Shown in pieces: positions 49,609 through 58,345 of a DNA stretch of 64,000 nt. The stretch comes from JBEGHD01 sp049334165 (GTDB lineage Bacteria; Bacteroidota; Bacteroidia; Flavobacteriales_D; Sanyastnellaceae). The position numbers and the translations under genes are program-made. The first letter of the stretch is position 1. Each line of letters begins with the position of its first letter. The notes under the pieces were generated by a model that was given only the letters and a program-made list of their open reading frames with translations, was not told the origin of the DNA and ran no database searches. The stretch lies in NCBI GenBank assembly GCA_049334165.1, contig JBEGHD010000005.1; one strand, given 5' to 3'.

Positions 49609-50313
49609 ATGGGACAAAAGACCAATCCAATAGGAAATAGACTCGGTTTCATCAGAGGATGGGATTCGAACTGGTACGGAGGAAGAAACTACACAGATAA
49701 GATTGTAGAAGACGATAAAATCCGTGCTTACCTGAATGCCCGTCTGAACCGTGCAAGCATTGCAAAAATCATTATTGAGCGCACACTCAAGCTTGTTACT
49801 GTAACGATCAATACCGCACGCCCAGGTGTGATCATCGGTAAAGGTGGGTCTGAAGTAGACAAATTGAAAGAGGAGTTGAAAAAACTCACTAACAAAGAGG
49901 TTCAGATTAACATCTTTGAGATCAAGCGCCCGGAGCTCGATGCGAGACTGGTAGCAGATAGCATTGCTCGCCAACTGGAAGCGAGAATCTCTTTCCGAAG
50001 AGCATGCAAAATGGCTATGGCCGGAAGCATGAGAATGGGAGCAGAAGGAATTAAGATCCAGATTGCAGGTCGTCTCAACGGAGCAGATATGGCTCGTACT
50101 GAGAGTTACAAAGACGGAAGAGTGCCATTGCACACATTCCGCGCTGACATCGACTACGCTATTTCGGAAGCGCACACGACCTACGGACGTATTGGCGTGA
50201 AAGTATGGATCATGAGAGGAGAGATTTACGGTAAGAGAGATCTTTCTCCGACTGCAGGACAGCAGAAGCAACGTGGTGGTGGAAGAAAACCTCGCGGAGG
50301 AAGAAGAAAATAA
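49609..50313 (+). CDS. rpsC: 30S ribosomal protein S3
   Basis: 234 residues. Forms the mRNA entry gate with S4 and S5. KH domain with RPGVIIGKGGSEVDKL, C-terminal domain MAGSMRMGAEGIKIQIAGRLNGA, and a Gly/Arg-rich tail ending GGGRKPRGGRRK. Confidence 0.98.
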   Translation: MGQKTNPIGNRLGFIRGWDSNWYGGRNYTDKIVEDDKIRAYLNARLNRASIAKIIIERTLKLVTVTINTARPGVIIGKGGSEVDKLKEELKKLTNKEVQINIFEIKRPELDARLVADSIARQLEARISFRRACKMAMAGSMRMGAEGIKIQIAGRLNGADMARTESYKDGRVPLHTFRADIDYAISEAHTTYGRIGVKVWIMRGEIYGKRDLSPTAGQQKQRGGGRKPRGGRRK

Positions 50314-50345
50314 AAATAGGACAACGATTATAAAAGCTTAGAAAA

Positions 50346-50765
50346 ATGCTACAGCCAAAAAGGACGAAATTCAGAAAGATGCAGAAGGGCCGCATCAAAG
50401 GCCTGGCACATCGCGGTTCGCGTATTGCATTTGGATCTTTCGGCATCAAAACAATGGAAGAAGGTTTTATTACCTCTCGCCAGATTGAGGCTGCACGTAT
50501 CGCTTTGAACAGATACATGAAAAGGGAAGGTAAAGTTTGGATCCGCATTTTTCCAGACAAGCCGATCACCTCAAAGCCGGCAGAAGTGCGTATGGGTAAG
50601 GGTAAAGGTGCTCCAAGTCATTGGGTAGCTCCTGTGAAGCCAGGCCGCATCATGTTCGAAGCTTCAGGTGTACCATTGGAAGTTGCTAAAGAAGCACTCC
50701 GTTTGGCATCGCAAAAGCTTCCGGTAAAAACAAAATTTGTAGTTCGTCCAGATTACATCGAATAA
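50346..50765 (+). CDS. rplP: 50S ribosomal protein L16
   Basis: 139 residues. Organises the A-site side of the 50S; MLQPKRTKFRKMQKGR, GFITSRQIEAARIAL and RMGKGKGAPSHWVAPV are typical. 32 bases after rpsC. Confidence 0.98.
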   Translation: MLQPKRTKFRKMQKGRIKGLAHRGSRIAFGSFGIKTMEEGFITSRQIEAARIALNRYMKREGKVWIRIFPDKPITSKPAEVRMGKGKGAPSHWVAPVKPGRIMFEASGVPLEVAKEALRLASQKLPVKTKFVVRPDYIE

Positions 50766-50777
50766 TAGAATCCGAAT

Positions 50778-50987
50778 ATGAAACCAGCAGAACTTAAAGA
50801 ACTTTCGGAGAGCGATCTTCAGGATAAACTGTCAGAGCAGCGTGCTGCTATGGCCAAGTTGAAGTTCAACAACGCTGTTTCGGGAGTTGAAAACCCGATG
50901 CAGATCAGAACCGCCCGAAGAGATGTCGCGCGAATTTTGACAGAGATCAACGCCAGAAAAGTTAACAACGAAAAGGCTGAAAAGTAA
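50778..50987 (+). CDS. rpmC: 50S ribosomal protein L29
   Basis: 69 residues, two helices next to L23 at the tunnel exit. KPAELKELSESDLQDKLSE and IRTARRDVARILTEI fit the family. 12 bases after rplP. Confidence 0.96.
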   Translation: MKPAELKELSESDLQDKLSEQRAAMAKLKFNNAVSGVENPMQIRTARRDVARILTEINARKVNNEKAEK

Positions 50988-50997
50988 TTTTTGAGCA

Positions 50998-51255
50998 ATG
51001 GAAAAACGCAATCTTAGAAAAGAGAGAATTGGTGTGGTGACCAGTAACAAAATGAATCGCTCGATAGTCGTATCCGTGGAGCGTAAGGAAAAGCACCAGA
51101 AGTACGGAAAGTTCTTGAAAAAGACAAAGCGATTTATTGCACACGATGAGGAAGACTCGTGCAATATTGGCGATACCGTAAGAATTATGGAAACCCGTCC
51201 ATTGAGCAAAAGAAAGTGCTGGCGACTGGTTGAAATTTTGGAAAAAGCCAAGTAA
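50998..51255 (+). CDS. rpsQ: 30S ribosomal protein S17
   Basis: 85 residues, OB-fold primary binder of 16S helix 11. RKERIGVVTSNKMNRSIVVSVER and DTVRIMETRPLSKRKCWRLVEI are typical. 10 bases after rpmC. Confidence 0.97.
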   Translation: MEKRNLRKERIGVVTSNKMNRSIVVSVERKEKHQKYGKFLKKTKRFIAHDEEDSCNIGDTVRIMETRPLSKRKCWRLVEILEKAK

Positions 51256-51281
51256 TTAAGAGGCTGTAAAATAATAATGCC

Positions 51282-51650
51282 ATGGTACAACAAGAAAGCA
51301 GATTAAAAGTAGCAGACAACAGCGGGGCAAAAGAAGTGCTTTGCATCCGCGTGCTGGGCGGAACCAAAAGACGCTACGCCTCTATAGGTGACAAAATTGT
51401 AGTGTCCGTTAAGGATGCTATGCCAAGCGGAAACGTGAAGAAAGGAACAGTTTCAACTGCAGTTGTGGTTAGAACAAAAAAAGAAGTGCGCAGAGCAGAC
51501 GGAAGTTATATCCGCTTTGATGACAACGCTGCAGTACTGTTGAATGCCGCTGGAGAAATGCGTGGTACACGTATTTTCGGACCTGTAGCCAGAGAGCTCA
51601 GAGAGAAAGCGTTTATGAGAATCGTTTCATTGGCACCTGAGGTGCTGTAA
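51282..51650 (+). CDS. rplN: 50S ribosomal protein L14
   Basis: 122 residues, at the subunit interface next to L19. MVQQESRLKVADNSGAKE start, DNAAVLLN and GTRIFGPVARELR are signatures. It opens the spc block without a detectable promoter. Confidence 0.98.
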   Translation: MVQQESRLKVADNSGAKEVLCIRVLGGTKRRYASIGDKIVVSVKDAMPSGNVKKGTVSTAVVVRTKKEVRRADGSYIRFDDNAAVLLNAAGEMRGTRIFGPVARELREKAFMRIVSLAPEVL

Positions 51651-51663
51651 ATAGAAATTAGCG

Positions 51664-51984
51664 ATGCGAAAGAAATTTCATATCAGAAAAGGAGATCAGG
51701 TAAGAGTCATTGCCGGTAACCACAAAGGCCAGGAAGGCAAAGTGGTGGAAGTCCTCACTAAGAAGGACCGTGCCATTGTGGAAGGCGTGAACATGATTTC
51801 CAAGCACGTAAAGCCCAGTGCTACTAATCCGCAAGGTGGTATCACCAAAACGGAAGCAGGACTACACGTGTCTAACTTAATGGTAATTGATAACCAGGGT
51901 AACGCAACTCGCGTGGGAAGAAAACCAGGTGAGAACGGAAAGCTGACGCGTTACTCAAAAAAATCAGGGGAGGAAATTAAGTAA
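51664..51984 (+). CDS. rplX: 50S ribosomal protein L24
   Basis: 106 residues, an assembly initiator with a KOW motif (RVIAGNHKGQEGKVVEVL). HVSNLMVIDNQG is conserved. Its stop shares a base with the rplE start (TAATG). Confidence 0.97.
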   Translation: MRKKFHIRKGDQVRVIAGNHKGQEGKVVEVLTKKDRAIVEGVNMISKHVKPSATNPQGGITKTEAGLHVSNLMVIDNQGNATRVGRKPGENGKLTRYSKKSGEEIK

Positions 51985-52535
51985 TGAGCTATCAACCAAG
52001 ACTCCGCAAACAGTACGAAGAGGAAATTAGAGCAGGCCTCGAAAAAGAATTTGAGTACAAGAGCCCTATGCAGGTGCCAAAAATCGAGAAGATTTGCATC
52101 AATCAGGGACTTGGAAAAGCTGTGGCCGACAAGAAAATGATTGATACAGCAGTTGAAGAACTGACAATCATCTCCGGTCAGAAAGCTGTGCCAACTTACT
52201 CTAAGAAGGATATCTCTAACTTCAAGTTGAGAAAAGGGATGCCAATTGGAGCAAGAGTAACACTTCGCGGTGAGAAGATGTACGAATTCCTCGATCGTTT
52301 GATCGCTGTTGCACTTCCTCGTACTCGAGATTTTCGCGGTGTGAAAGCATCTGGATTTGACGGAAGAGGGAACTTCACATTCGGTGTGAAAGAGCAAATC
52401 ATCTTCCCTGAAATCGATTTGGATAAAGTGAAAAATATAACGGGAATGGACATCACCATTGTTACCTCGGCTCCGACCAACGAAGAAGCCAAGGCATTGC
52501 TGACAAGTTTCGGATTTCCATTCACCAAAAAATAA
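51984..52535 (+). CDS. rplE: 50S ribosomal protein L5
   Basis: 183 residues. Carries 5S rRNA into the central protuberance and contacts P-site tRNA. KICINQGLGKA, GMPIGARVTLRG and VVTSAPTNEEAKALL-like C-terminus (TSAPTNEEAKALLTSFGFPF) mark the family. Coupled to rplX by a one-base overlap. Confidence 0.98.
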   Translation: MSYQPRLRKQYEEEIRAGLEKEFEYKSPMQVPKIEKICINQGLGKAVADKKMIDTAVEELTIISGQKAVPTYSKKDISNFKLRKGMPIGARVTLRGEKMYEFLDRLIAVALPRTRDFRGVKASGFDGRGNFTFGVKEQIIFPEIDLDKVKNITGMDITIVTSAPTNEEAKALLTSFGFPFTKK

Positions 52536-52543
52536 AAGAAGAC

Positions 52544-52813
52544 ATGGCAAAAGAATCAATGAAAGCCAGAGAGCGCAAAAGACAGCGCATGGTTGAAAAA
52601 TATGCCGAAAAGCGCAAGCAACTGAAAGAAGAAGGAGACTGGGAAGCACTACAAAAGCTCCCAAAGAATTCATCTAAAGTGCGCCTTCACAACCGCTGTC
52701 AACTGACAGGTCGTCCTCGCGGTTACATGCGTCAGTTTGGAGTTTCTCGAGTTACTTTCAGAGAGATGGCGCTGAACGGATTGATTCCTGGCGTCAAAAA
52801 AGCCAGCTGGTAA
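52544..52813 (+). CDS. rpsN: 30S ribosomal protein S14, zinc-free long form
   Basis: 89 residues, the long C-minus type without the CxxC pairs of the 61-residue zinc form. NRCQLTGRPRGYMRQFGVSR and FREMALNGLIPGVKKASW are conserved. Head assembly protein; needs no zinc. Confidence 0.97.
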   Translation: MAKESMKARERKRQRMVEKYAEKRKQLKEEGDWEALQKLPKNSSKVRLHNRCQLTGRPRGYMRQFGVSRVTFREMALNGLIPGVKKASW

Positions 52814-52849
52814 ACAAGTAGAATAGAAAGAGAATAATTTATATACATC

Positions 52850-53248
52850 ATGTTTAGCGATCCGATAGCAGATTATTTGACCAGAATCAGAAACGCCCAA
52901 ATGGCAGGCCATAGGGTAGTGGATATTCCTGGATCAAACCTCAAAAGAGACATCACAAAGATTCTCTTTGACAAAGGATATATCCTTAACTATAAGTTTG
53001 AGGATGACAACAAACAGGGAATTATCAAAATTGCCCTTAAGTATCATCCTAAAACCAAGAAGCCGGCAATTACTCGCCTTCAAAGAGTGAGTACTCCGGG
53101 TCTGAGAAAATACAGAGGATCAGACAGCCTTCCACGAGTGCTTAATGGCCTCGGTGTTTCCATCATCTCTACATCTAGCGGTGTGATGACTGATAAAGAA
53201 GCAAAGGAGTTGAAGGTAGGTGGTGAAGTTCTCTGCTACGTTTACTAA
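52850..53248 (+). CDS. rpsH: 30S ribosomal protein S8
   Basis: 132 residues. Binds 16S helix 21; in E. coli it is the repressor of the spc operon. DPIADYLTRIRNAQ at the N-terminus, ITRLQRVSTPGLRKY and the C-terminal ISTSSGVMTDKEAKE are typical. Confidence 0.98.
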   Translation: MFSDPIADYLTRIRNAQMAGHRVVDIPGSNLKRDITKILFDKGYILNYKFEDDNKQGIIKIALKYHPKTKKPAITRLQRVSTPGLRKYRGSDSLPRVLNGLGVSIISTSSGVMTDKEAKELKVGGEVLCYVY

Positions 53249-53269
53249 ATCATTGAAAAAGCAAGTAAA

Positions 53270-53821
53270 ATGTCTAGAGTAGGTAAAGCACTGATAACAC
53301 TTGGCGACAAGATTGAAGTTTCAGTAAAAGACAACATCGTTACTGTGAAGGGTCCTAAAGGAGAATCTCAGCAAGAGATTAGCCCAGACATCACTGTGAA
53401 AGTAGAAGATAACGAGCTGACTCTCGAGCGCGCCAACGAATCTCAGGAATTGAAAGCAAAACACGGACTCTATCGTGCTTTGATCGCTAACATGGTAGAA
53501 GGCGTTTCTGAAGGTTACAAAAAGCAATTGGAGCTTGTTGGGGTAGGATACCGCGCCAAGGTTCAGGGACAACTCCTGGAGCTTGCACTTGGTTACTCAC
53601 ACCCGATTGTGTTTGAGATGCCAAAAGAAATCAAAGTTGACGCCCAAACTGAGAAAGGTAAAAACCCTACTATCACGCTTGAGTCACACGACAAACAAGT
53701 GATTGGGCAGGTTGCCGCAAAAATCCGATCTTTGCGCAAACCTGAGCCATACAAAGGTAAAGGTGTACGTTATGCGGGTGAATACATTAGAAGAAAAGCA
53801 GGTAAATCTGCAGCAAAATAA
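53270..53821 (+). CDS. rplF: 50S ribosomal protein L6
   Basis: 183 residues, two similar domains next to the sarcin-ricin loop. LELVGVGYRAKVQGQLLEL, GKNPTITLESHDKQVIGQVA and the C-terminal PEPYKGKGVRYAGEYIRRKAG are signatures. Confidence 0.98.
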   Translation: MSRVGKALITLGDKIEVSVKDNIVTVKGPKGESQQEISPDITVKVEDNELTLERANESQELKAKHGLYRALIANMVEGVSEGYKKQLELVGVGYRAKVQGQLLELALGYSHPIVFEMPKEIKVDAQTEKGKNPTITLESHDKQVIGQVAAKIRSLRKPEPYKGKGVRYAGEYIRRKAGKSAAK

Positions 53822-53831
53822 TAGTTGAGAG

Positions 53832-54185
53832 ATGACAGCACAAAAAGTTGAAAGACGCAGCAAAATCAAAAGGAGAGTTCGCAAGAAAGTTCTTGGAACT
53901 TCCGAACGTCCGAGACTGTCGGTTTACCGAAGCAATAAGCAGATTTATGCTCAGGTAATTGACGACTCAAAAGGTGTTACACTGGCTTCAGCTTCTTCGC
54001 TGGCCTTTGATGAAAAGGACCGTGGAAACAAAGCAGGCCAGTCTACTGCAGTAGGTAAAGCAATTGCCGAAAAAGCAAAAGCAGCTGGGGTAGAAACAGT
54101 AGTCTTTGACCGCAACGGATATTTGTACCACGGAAGAGTTAAATCTTTGGCAGAAGCTGCCCGCGAAGGTGGTCTCAAATTTTAA
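53832..54185 (+). CDS. rplR: 50S ribosomal protein L18
   Basis: 117 residues, binds 5S rRNA with L5. RRVRKKVLGTSERPRLSVYRSNK and the C-terminal DRNGYLYHGRVKSLAEAAREGGL are typical. Confidence 0.98.
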   Translation: MTAQKVERRSKIKRRVRKKVLGTSERPRLSVYRSNKQIYAQVIDDSKGVTLASASSLAFDEKDRGNKAGQSTAVGKAIAEKAKAAGVETVVFDRNGYLYHGRVKSLAEAAREGGLKF

Positions 54186-54197
54186 TAAGCAATTACG

Positions 54198-54713
54198 ATG
54201 GCGAAAGAAAATAAAATGATCAAATCTACAGACGTTGAACTGAAGGACCGTTTGGTAGCCGTAAACCGTGTGACGAAAGTGACAAAAGGTGGACGTACCT
54301 TCACCTTCTCGGCAATTGTTGTAGTTGGAAACGAAAACGGGGTAGTAGGACACGGCCTCGGAAAAGCAAAAGAAGTGGCAGAAGCCATTGCCAAAGGAAT
54401 TGACGATGCCAAGAAAAACCTGGTTGAGGTGCCAATCCTTCACGGAACTATTCCTCACACTCAAAGAGGAAAGTATGCAGGAGCCAGAGTTTTGCTACGT
54501 CCAGCCTCTCATGGTACTGGAGTAATTGCCGGAGGTGCAATGCGTGCTGTGCTCGAAAGTGTTGGGATTACCGATGTACTTGCAAAGTCACTCGGTTCTT
54601 CAAACCCGCACAACGTTGTGAAAGCAACTATGCAAGCGCTCAATGATCTTAGAGATGCCAGAGAGATTGCAGACTTGCGTGGAATTAGTGTGTCAAAAGT
54701 ATTTAACGGATAA
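54198..54713 (+). CDS. rpsE: 30S ribosomal protein S5
   Basis: 171 residues. With S4 it sets decoding accuracy. DRLVAVNRVTKVTKGGRTFTF and the site of ram mutations, VLLRPASHGTGVIAGGAMRAVLE, look normal. Confidence 0.98.
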   Translation: MAKENKMIKSTDVELKDRLVAVNRVTKVTKGGRTFTFSAIVVVGNENGVVGHGLGKAKEVAEAIAKGIDDAKKNLVEVPILHGTIPHTQRGKYAGARVLLRPASHGTGVIAGGAMRAVLESVGITDVLAKSLGSSNPHNVVKATMQALNDLRDAREIADLRGISVSKVFNG

Positions 54714-54723
54714 AAACACAGCC

Positions 54724-54903
54724 ATGGCTAAAGTATTAGTTACTCAAGTACGTAGCGTAATCAACCAACCTTTGCGTCAAAAAAAGACGATCCAGGCACT
54801 TGGTTTGAGAAAATTGAACGTACCTGTTGAGAAAGAATTGACACCGCAGATCCAGGGGATGATCAATAAGGTGAACCACCTGGTAAAGGTGGAAAAGAAG
54901 TAA
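54724..54903 (+). CDS. rpmD: 50S ribosomal protein L30
   Basis: 59 residues. AKVLVTQVRSVINQPLRQKKTI and LGLRKLN are the family core. The same frame is open further upstream inside rpsE, but the ATG at 54724, 10 bases after the rpsE stop, gives the standard length. Confidence 0.96.
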   Translation: MAKVLVTQVRSVINQPLRQKKTIQALGLRKLNVPVEKELTPQIQGMINKVNHLVKVEKK

Positions 54904-54934
54904 GAAAAGTCATCAATCAGATAACTAAAAAGAC

Positions 54935-55381
54935 ATGAACTTAAGCAGCTTGAAGCCCGCAGATGGTGCTGTAAAAAAAGGCAAGCGAATTGGTCGCGGT
55001 GAAGGATCCGGAAAAGGCGGAACTTCAACTCGTGGACACAAAGGAGCGAAGTCAAGATCAGGTTACAAATCCAAAATCGGATTTGAAGGTGGTCAAATGC
55101 CTTTGCAGCGTAGAGTGCCAAAATTTGGTTTTAAAAACCGTAACCGAGTAGAGTATAAAGGGGTAAACCTCGACACTATTCAGGAATTGGCTGATCGCAA
55201 AAAGATCACCGACATTACTCCTGAGATTTTGGTTGAGAATGGAATTGCTCGCAAGAAGGATTTGGTAAAAATTCTTGGACGTGGTGAACTGAAAACCAAA
55301 GTCAATGTAACCTGCCATGCTTTTTCTGGCTCAGCCAAAAAAGCAATTGAAGATTTGGGCGGTGAGACAAAAACACTTTAA
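54935..55381 (+). CDS. rplO: 50S ribosomal protein L15
   Basis: 148 residues, late-assembly protein with a long Gly/Lys-rich N-terminal arm (KRIGRGEGSGKGGTSTRGHK) threading 23S RNA and a C-terminal globular part. 31 bases after rpmD. Confidence 0.98.
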   Translation: MNLSSLKPADGAVKKGKRIGRGEGSGKGGTSTRGHKGAKSRSGYKSKIGFEGGQMPLQRRVPKFGFKNRNRVEYKGVNLDTIQELADRKKITDITPEILVENGIARKKDLVKILGRGELKTKVNVTCHAFSGSAKKAIEDLGGETKTL

Positions 55382-55404
55382 CTAATCCCACTTTACTCTG
55401 CATT

Positions 55405-56745
55405 ATGAAAGACTTTATCCAAAAACTGAAAGATATCTGGGCACACGAGGAACTGAGAAAGAAAATCTTGATCACCCTCGGGCTGATCCTGATTTATCGA
55501 GTTGGTTCGTTCATCGTGCTTCCAGGCGTGAACTCCGCTGCTCTTGCTAGCAACTCGCAAGCTGGTGGCGGTGGACTCATGGATTTGCTATCACTGTTTA
55601 CGGGTGGAGCTTTTACCAGAGCCTCAATTTTTGCACTCGGAATTATGCCCTACATCTCGGCTTCCATCATCATGCAGTTGATGGGAATTGCCGTGCCGGC
55701 CATTCAAAAGATGCAAAAAGAAGGAGAAAGTGGAAGAAAGAAAATTAACCAATACACGCGTTTCCTGACGATTGCGATCACTTTGGTGCAAGCGCCAGGT
55801 TACCTCGCTTCTACAGTTGTAGGTGTTGATGGAGCGGTGCCAAATCCAGATGGCTTTTGGTGGTTCTCTGCAGTGACAATTCTCACTTGCAGTACACTTT
55901 TCATCATGTGGTTGGGTGAGAAAATTACAGATAAAGGAGTTGGAAACGGAATTTCGCTTCTGATCATGATCGGTATCATTGCGACATTGCCGCAAGCACT
56001 GATCCAGGAAGCTACAAGAACTTCGTTCTACTTCTACATCATCGAAATTGCTGCATTGCTTGTAGTAATTGGAGCTTCAGTTCTTTTGGTAATGGGTGTG
56101 AGAAGAGTGCCAGTGAACTCAGCGAGAATGAATATGGGACCAGGCAATATGCCGGCAGGAGAGTCTGCCAGATCATACATTCCGTTGCGAGTGAACAGTG
56201 CAGGTGTGATGCCAATCATCTTTGCCCAGGCAATTATGTTTGTGCCTCTTTACTTGCAGAATACTGATACATTCCGCGATAGCGCGGTGATGGCATCTCT
56301 TTCTGATTTTAATGGACTTTGGTACAATATCATCTTTGCATTGATGATCATTGTCTTTACATATTTCTATACTGCAATCACAGTGAACCCAAATCAGATT
56401 GCAGATGACTTGAAAAGAAACGGAAACTTTGTGCCCGGAGTGAAGCCTGGAAGGCCGACTGCAGAGTTTTTGGATAATATTTTATCAAGAATTACGCTTC
56501 CGGGGTCGATATTTCTGGCATTTTTAGCAATTTTGCCGGCCATTGTAATGTCGCTTGGATTGACATCGACTCAGTCCTTTGCAATATTCTTTGGAGGTAC
56601 TTCACTACTGATCATGGTAGGTGTGGTACTGGACACGTTGCAGCAAATCGATAGTTACTTGCTTTCAAGACACTACGATGGATTGATGAAATCCGGAAAA
56701 ATGAGAGGAAGAACGTCTTCCTCCGTTAGTGGAATAGCTGGATAA
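55405..56745 (+). CDS. secY: Preprotein translocase subunit SecY
   Basis: 446 residues with ten membrane helices, the channel of the Sec translocon. LIYRVGSFIVLPGV (TM1), GIMPYISASIIMQL (TM2), a plug region after LMDLLSLFTGGAF, and C5/C6 cytoplasmic loops with SRITLPGS and LLSRHYDGLMKSG. Its place after rplO is conserved in the spc operon. Secretion of the T9SS cargos in this window depends on it for inner-membrane crossing. Confidence 0.98.
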   Translation: MKDFIQKLKDIWAHEELRKKILITLGLILIYRVGSFIVLPGVNSAALASNSQAGGGGLMDLLSLFTGGAFTRASIFALGIMPYISASIIMQLMGIAVPAIQKMQKEGESGRKKINQYTRFLTIAITLVQAPGYLASTVVGVDGAVPNPDGFWWFSAVTILTCSTLFIMWLGEKITDKGVGNGISLLIMIGIIATLPQALIQEATRTSFYFYIIEIAALLVVIGASVLLVMGVRRVPVNSARMNMGPGNMPAGESARSYIPLRVNSAGVMPIIFAQAIMFVPLYLQNTDTFRDSAVMASLSDFNGLWYNIIFALMIIVFTYFYTAITVNPNQIADDLKRNGNFVPGVKPGRPTAEFLDNILSRITLPGSIFLAFLAILPAIVMSLGLTSTQSFAIFFGGTSLLIMVGVVLDTLQQIDSYLLSRHYDGLMKSGKMRGRTSSSVSGIAG

Positions 56746-56764
56746 GAAGAAGGGATAGCGCGGA

Positions 56765-57550
56765 ATGGCGAAAGTTTATTACAAGACGCGAGAAGAGATA
56801 GAGCAAATAAGAGAAAGTTCTTTACTTGTTGGTAAAACGCTGGCTGAGGTAGCCAAATTAATCAGGCCCGGAGTTACAACTCTGGAACTTGATAAGGTTG
56901 CCGAAGAGTTTATTAGAGATCACAATGCAGAGCCTGGATTTAAAGGTTATGGTGGTTTTCCAAATTCTTTGTGTACCTCAGTGAATGATGAAGTTGTCCA
57001 CGGAATACCTAGTGATAAACCACTTGAAAGTGGTGATATCGTTTCCGTTGATTGCGGAGTGTTGTTGAATGGTTTCTACGGTGATGTTGCATATACATTC
57101 CCAGTAGGTGAAATCTCTGAAGAAGTGAGGAAGTTACTTGAAGTAACTAAGGAATCGCTTTTGAAAGGAGTTGAAGTAGCTATCGAAGGCAACAGGCTTG
57201 GAGATATAGGCTACACTATTCAGTCTTATGCAGAAGAGCATGGCTATGGAGTCGTTAGAGAGTTGGTTGGACACGGATTGGGACGAGAATTGCACGAAGC
57301 CCCAGAAGTACCCAATTACGGTAGGCAGGGAAATGGCATGAAGCTAAAAGAAGGTTTGGTGATTGCTGTTGAGCCGATGATCAATATGGGGAAAAGAAGA
57401 GTGAAGCAGTCATTGGATGGATGGACCATCAAAACTGCAGACGGCAAACCATCGGCTCATTACGAACACAACATAGCCGTTGGAAAAGAGAAGGCGGAAG
57501 TTTTATCAACGTATGAATTTGTTGAAGAAGTTTTAAAAACGAGAGTATAA
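56765..57550 (+). CDS. map: Methionine aminopeptidase, type I
   Basis: 261 residues, pita-bread fold. Metal ligands: the two Asp in SVDCGVLLNGFYGDVAY, His in VGHGLGRELHEAP, Glu in VIAVEPMINMG and Glu in HYEHNIAVG. Removes the initiator Met from nascent proteins. 19 bases after secY. Codon choice looks less biased than in the flanking ribosomal genes. Confidence 0.97.
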   Translation: MAKVYYKTREEIEQIRESSLLVGKTLAEVAKLIRPGVTTLELDKVAEEFIRDHNAEPGFKGYGGFPNSLCTSVNDEVVHGIPSDKPLESGDIVSVDCGVLLNGFYGDVAYTFPVGEISEEVRKLLEVTKESLLKGVEVAIEGNRLGDIGYTIQSYAEEHGYGVVRELVGHGLGRELHEAPEVPNYGRQGNGMKLKEGLVIAVEPMINMGKRRVKQSLDGWTIKTADGKPSAHYEHNIAVGKEKAEVLSTYEFVEEVLKTRV

Positions 57551-57557
57551 ATTAAGT

Positions 57558-57776
57558 ATGGCGAAACAAGCGTCAATAGAACAAGACGGAACTATTTTAG
57601 AGGCACTTTCGAACGCAATGTTCAAAGTGGAACTCGAGAATGGACACACCATTGTAGCCCACATTTCTGGTAAGATGAGAATGCACTACATCAAGATTTT
57701 GCCAGGGGATAAAGTGAAAGTGGAAATGTCTCCATACGATTTGACAAAAGGAAGAATTACTTACCGATATAAATAA
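57558..57776 (+). CDS. infA: Translation initiation factor IF-1
   Basis: 72 residues, OB fold. AKQASIEQDGTILEALSNAMF, ISGKMRMHYIKILPGDKV and SPYDLTKGRITYRYK are the family sequence. Blocks the A site during initiation. 7 bases after map, 6 before rpmJ. Confidence 0.98.
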   Translation: MAKQASIEQDGTILEALSNAMFKVELENGHTIVAHISGKMRMHYIKILPGDKVKVEMSPYDLTKGRITYRYK

Positions 57777-57782
57777 GTAACC

Positions 57783-57899
57783 ATGAAAGTTAGAGCATCA
57801 ATTAAAAAGCGTTCTGCAGATTGCAAGATCGTGAGAAGAAAGGGTCGCTTGTACGTGATTAACAAGAAGAACCCAAAATTTAAACAACGTCAAGGATAA
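57783..57899 (+). CDS. rpmJ: 50S ribosomal protein L36, zinc-free form
   Basis: 38 residues: MKVRASIKKRSADCKIVRRK, then GRLYVINKKNPKFKQRQG. Only one cysteine (Cys14) remains of the three Cys and one His that hold zinc in the C-plus form, so it is the C-minus type. Read directly from the sequence; it is the shortest gene here and sits between infA and rpsM. Confidence 0.96.
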   Translation: MKVRASIKKRSADCKIVRRKGRLYVINKKNPKFKQRQG

Positions 57900-57906
57900 A
57901 AAGATG

Positions 57907-57931
57907 TCACTTGCGCAGTGATTGCGCAGTG
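57907..57931 (+). promoter_or_regulatory. Repeat in front of rpsM
   Basis: Direct repeat TTGCGCAGTG at 57911-57920 and 57922-57931; the first copy also makes the hairpin TCACT-TGCGC-AGTGA (57907-57921). It lies in the unusually wide gap before rpsM, where the alpha-operon S4 control site is found in E. coli. Confidence 0.4.
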
Positions 57932-57946
57932 CTTAAAAAATAAGTT

Positions 57947-58321
57947 ATGGCGAGAATAGCAGGAATCGATTTACCGAGAAACAAACGCGGAGTAATCGGA
58001 TTAACTTACATCTACGGAATCGGACGCAGCAGAGCTCAAGAGATCCTCGAGTCTGCAGGTGTTGACGAGAACAAAAAAGTAGAAGAATGGAACGATGACG
58101 AGTTGACCAAGATCAGAGAGACTATCTCTGCAATCAAGGTTGAAGGTGCGTTGCGTTCGGAAATGCAGTCTGATATTAAGCGTTTGATGGACATTGGTAG
58201 CTACCGTGGCATTCGTCACAGAAGTGGATTGCCACTTCGCGGACAGCGTACCAAAAACAACAGCCGTACCAGAAAAGGACGTAGAAAAACAGTTGCTAAC
58301 AAGAAAAAGGTTACCAAGTAA
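57947..58321 (+). CDS. rpsM: 30S ribosomal protein S13
   Basis: 124 residues. Contacts 50S through bridges B1a/B1b. ARIAGIDLPRNKRGVIGLTYIYG start, YRGIRHRSGLPLRGQRTKNN and a basic tail (GRRKTVANKKKVTK) are typical. Confidence 0.98.
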   Translation: MARIAGIDLPRNKRGVIGLTYIYGIGRSRAQEILESAGVDENKKVEEWNDDELTKIRETISAIKVEGALRSEMQSDIKRLMDIGSYRGIRHRSGLPLRGQRTKNNSRTRKGRRKTVANKKKVTK

Positions 58322-58345
58322 TCGGTAGTATAATCATATTGCGAT

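Noticed and set aside
49594..50271. Long minus-strand frames over rpsC, rplC and rplE (also 46522-47103 and 51951-52673)
   Set aside because: Shadows produced by biased codon use in highly expressed ribosomal genes.
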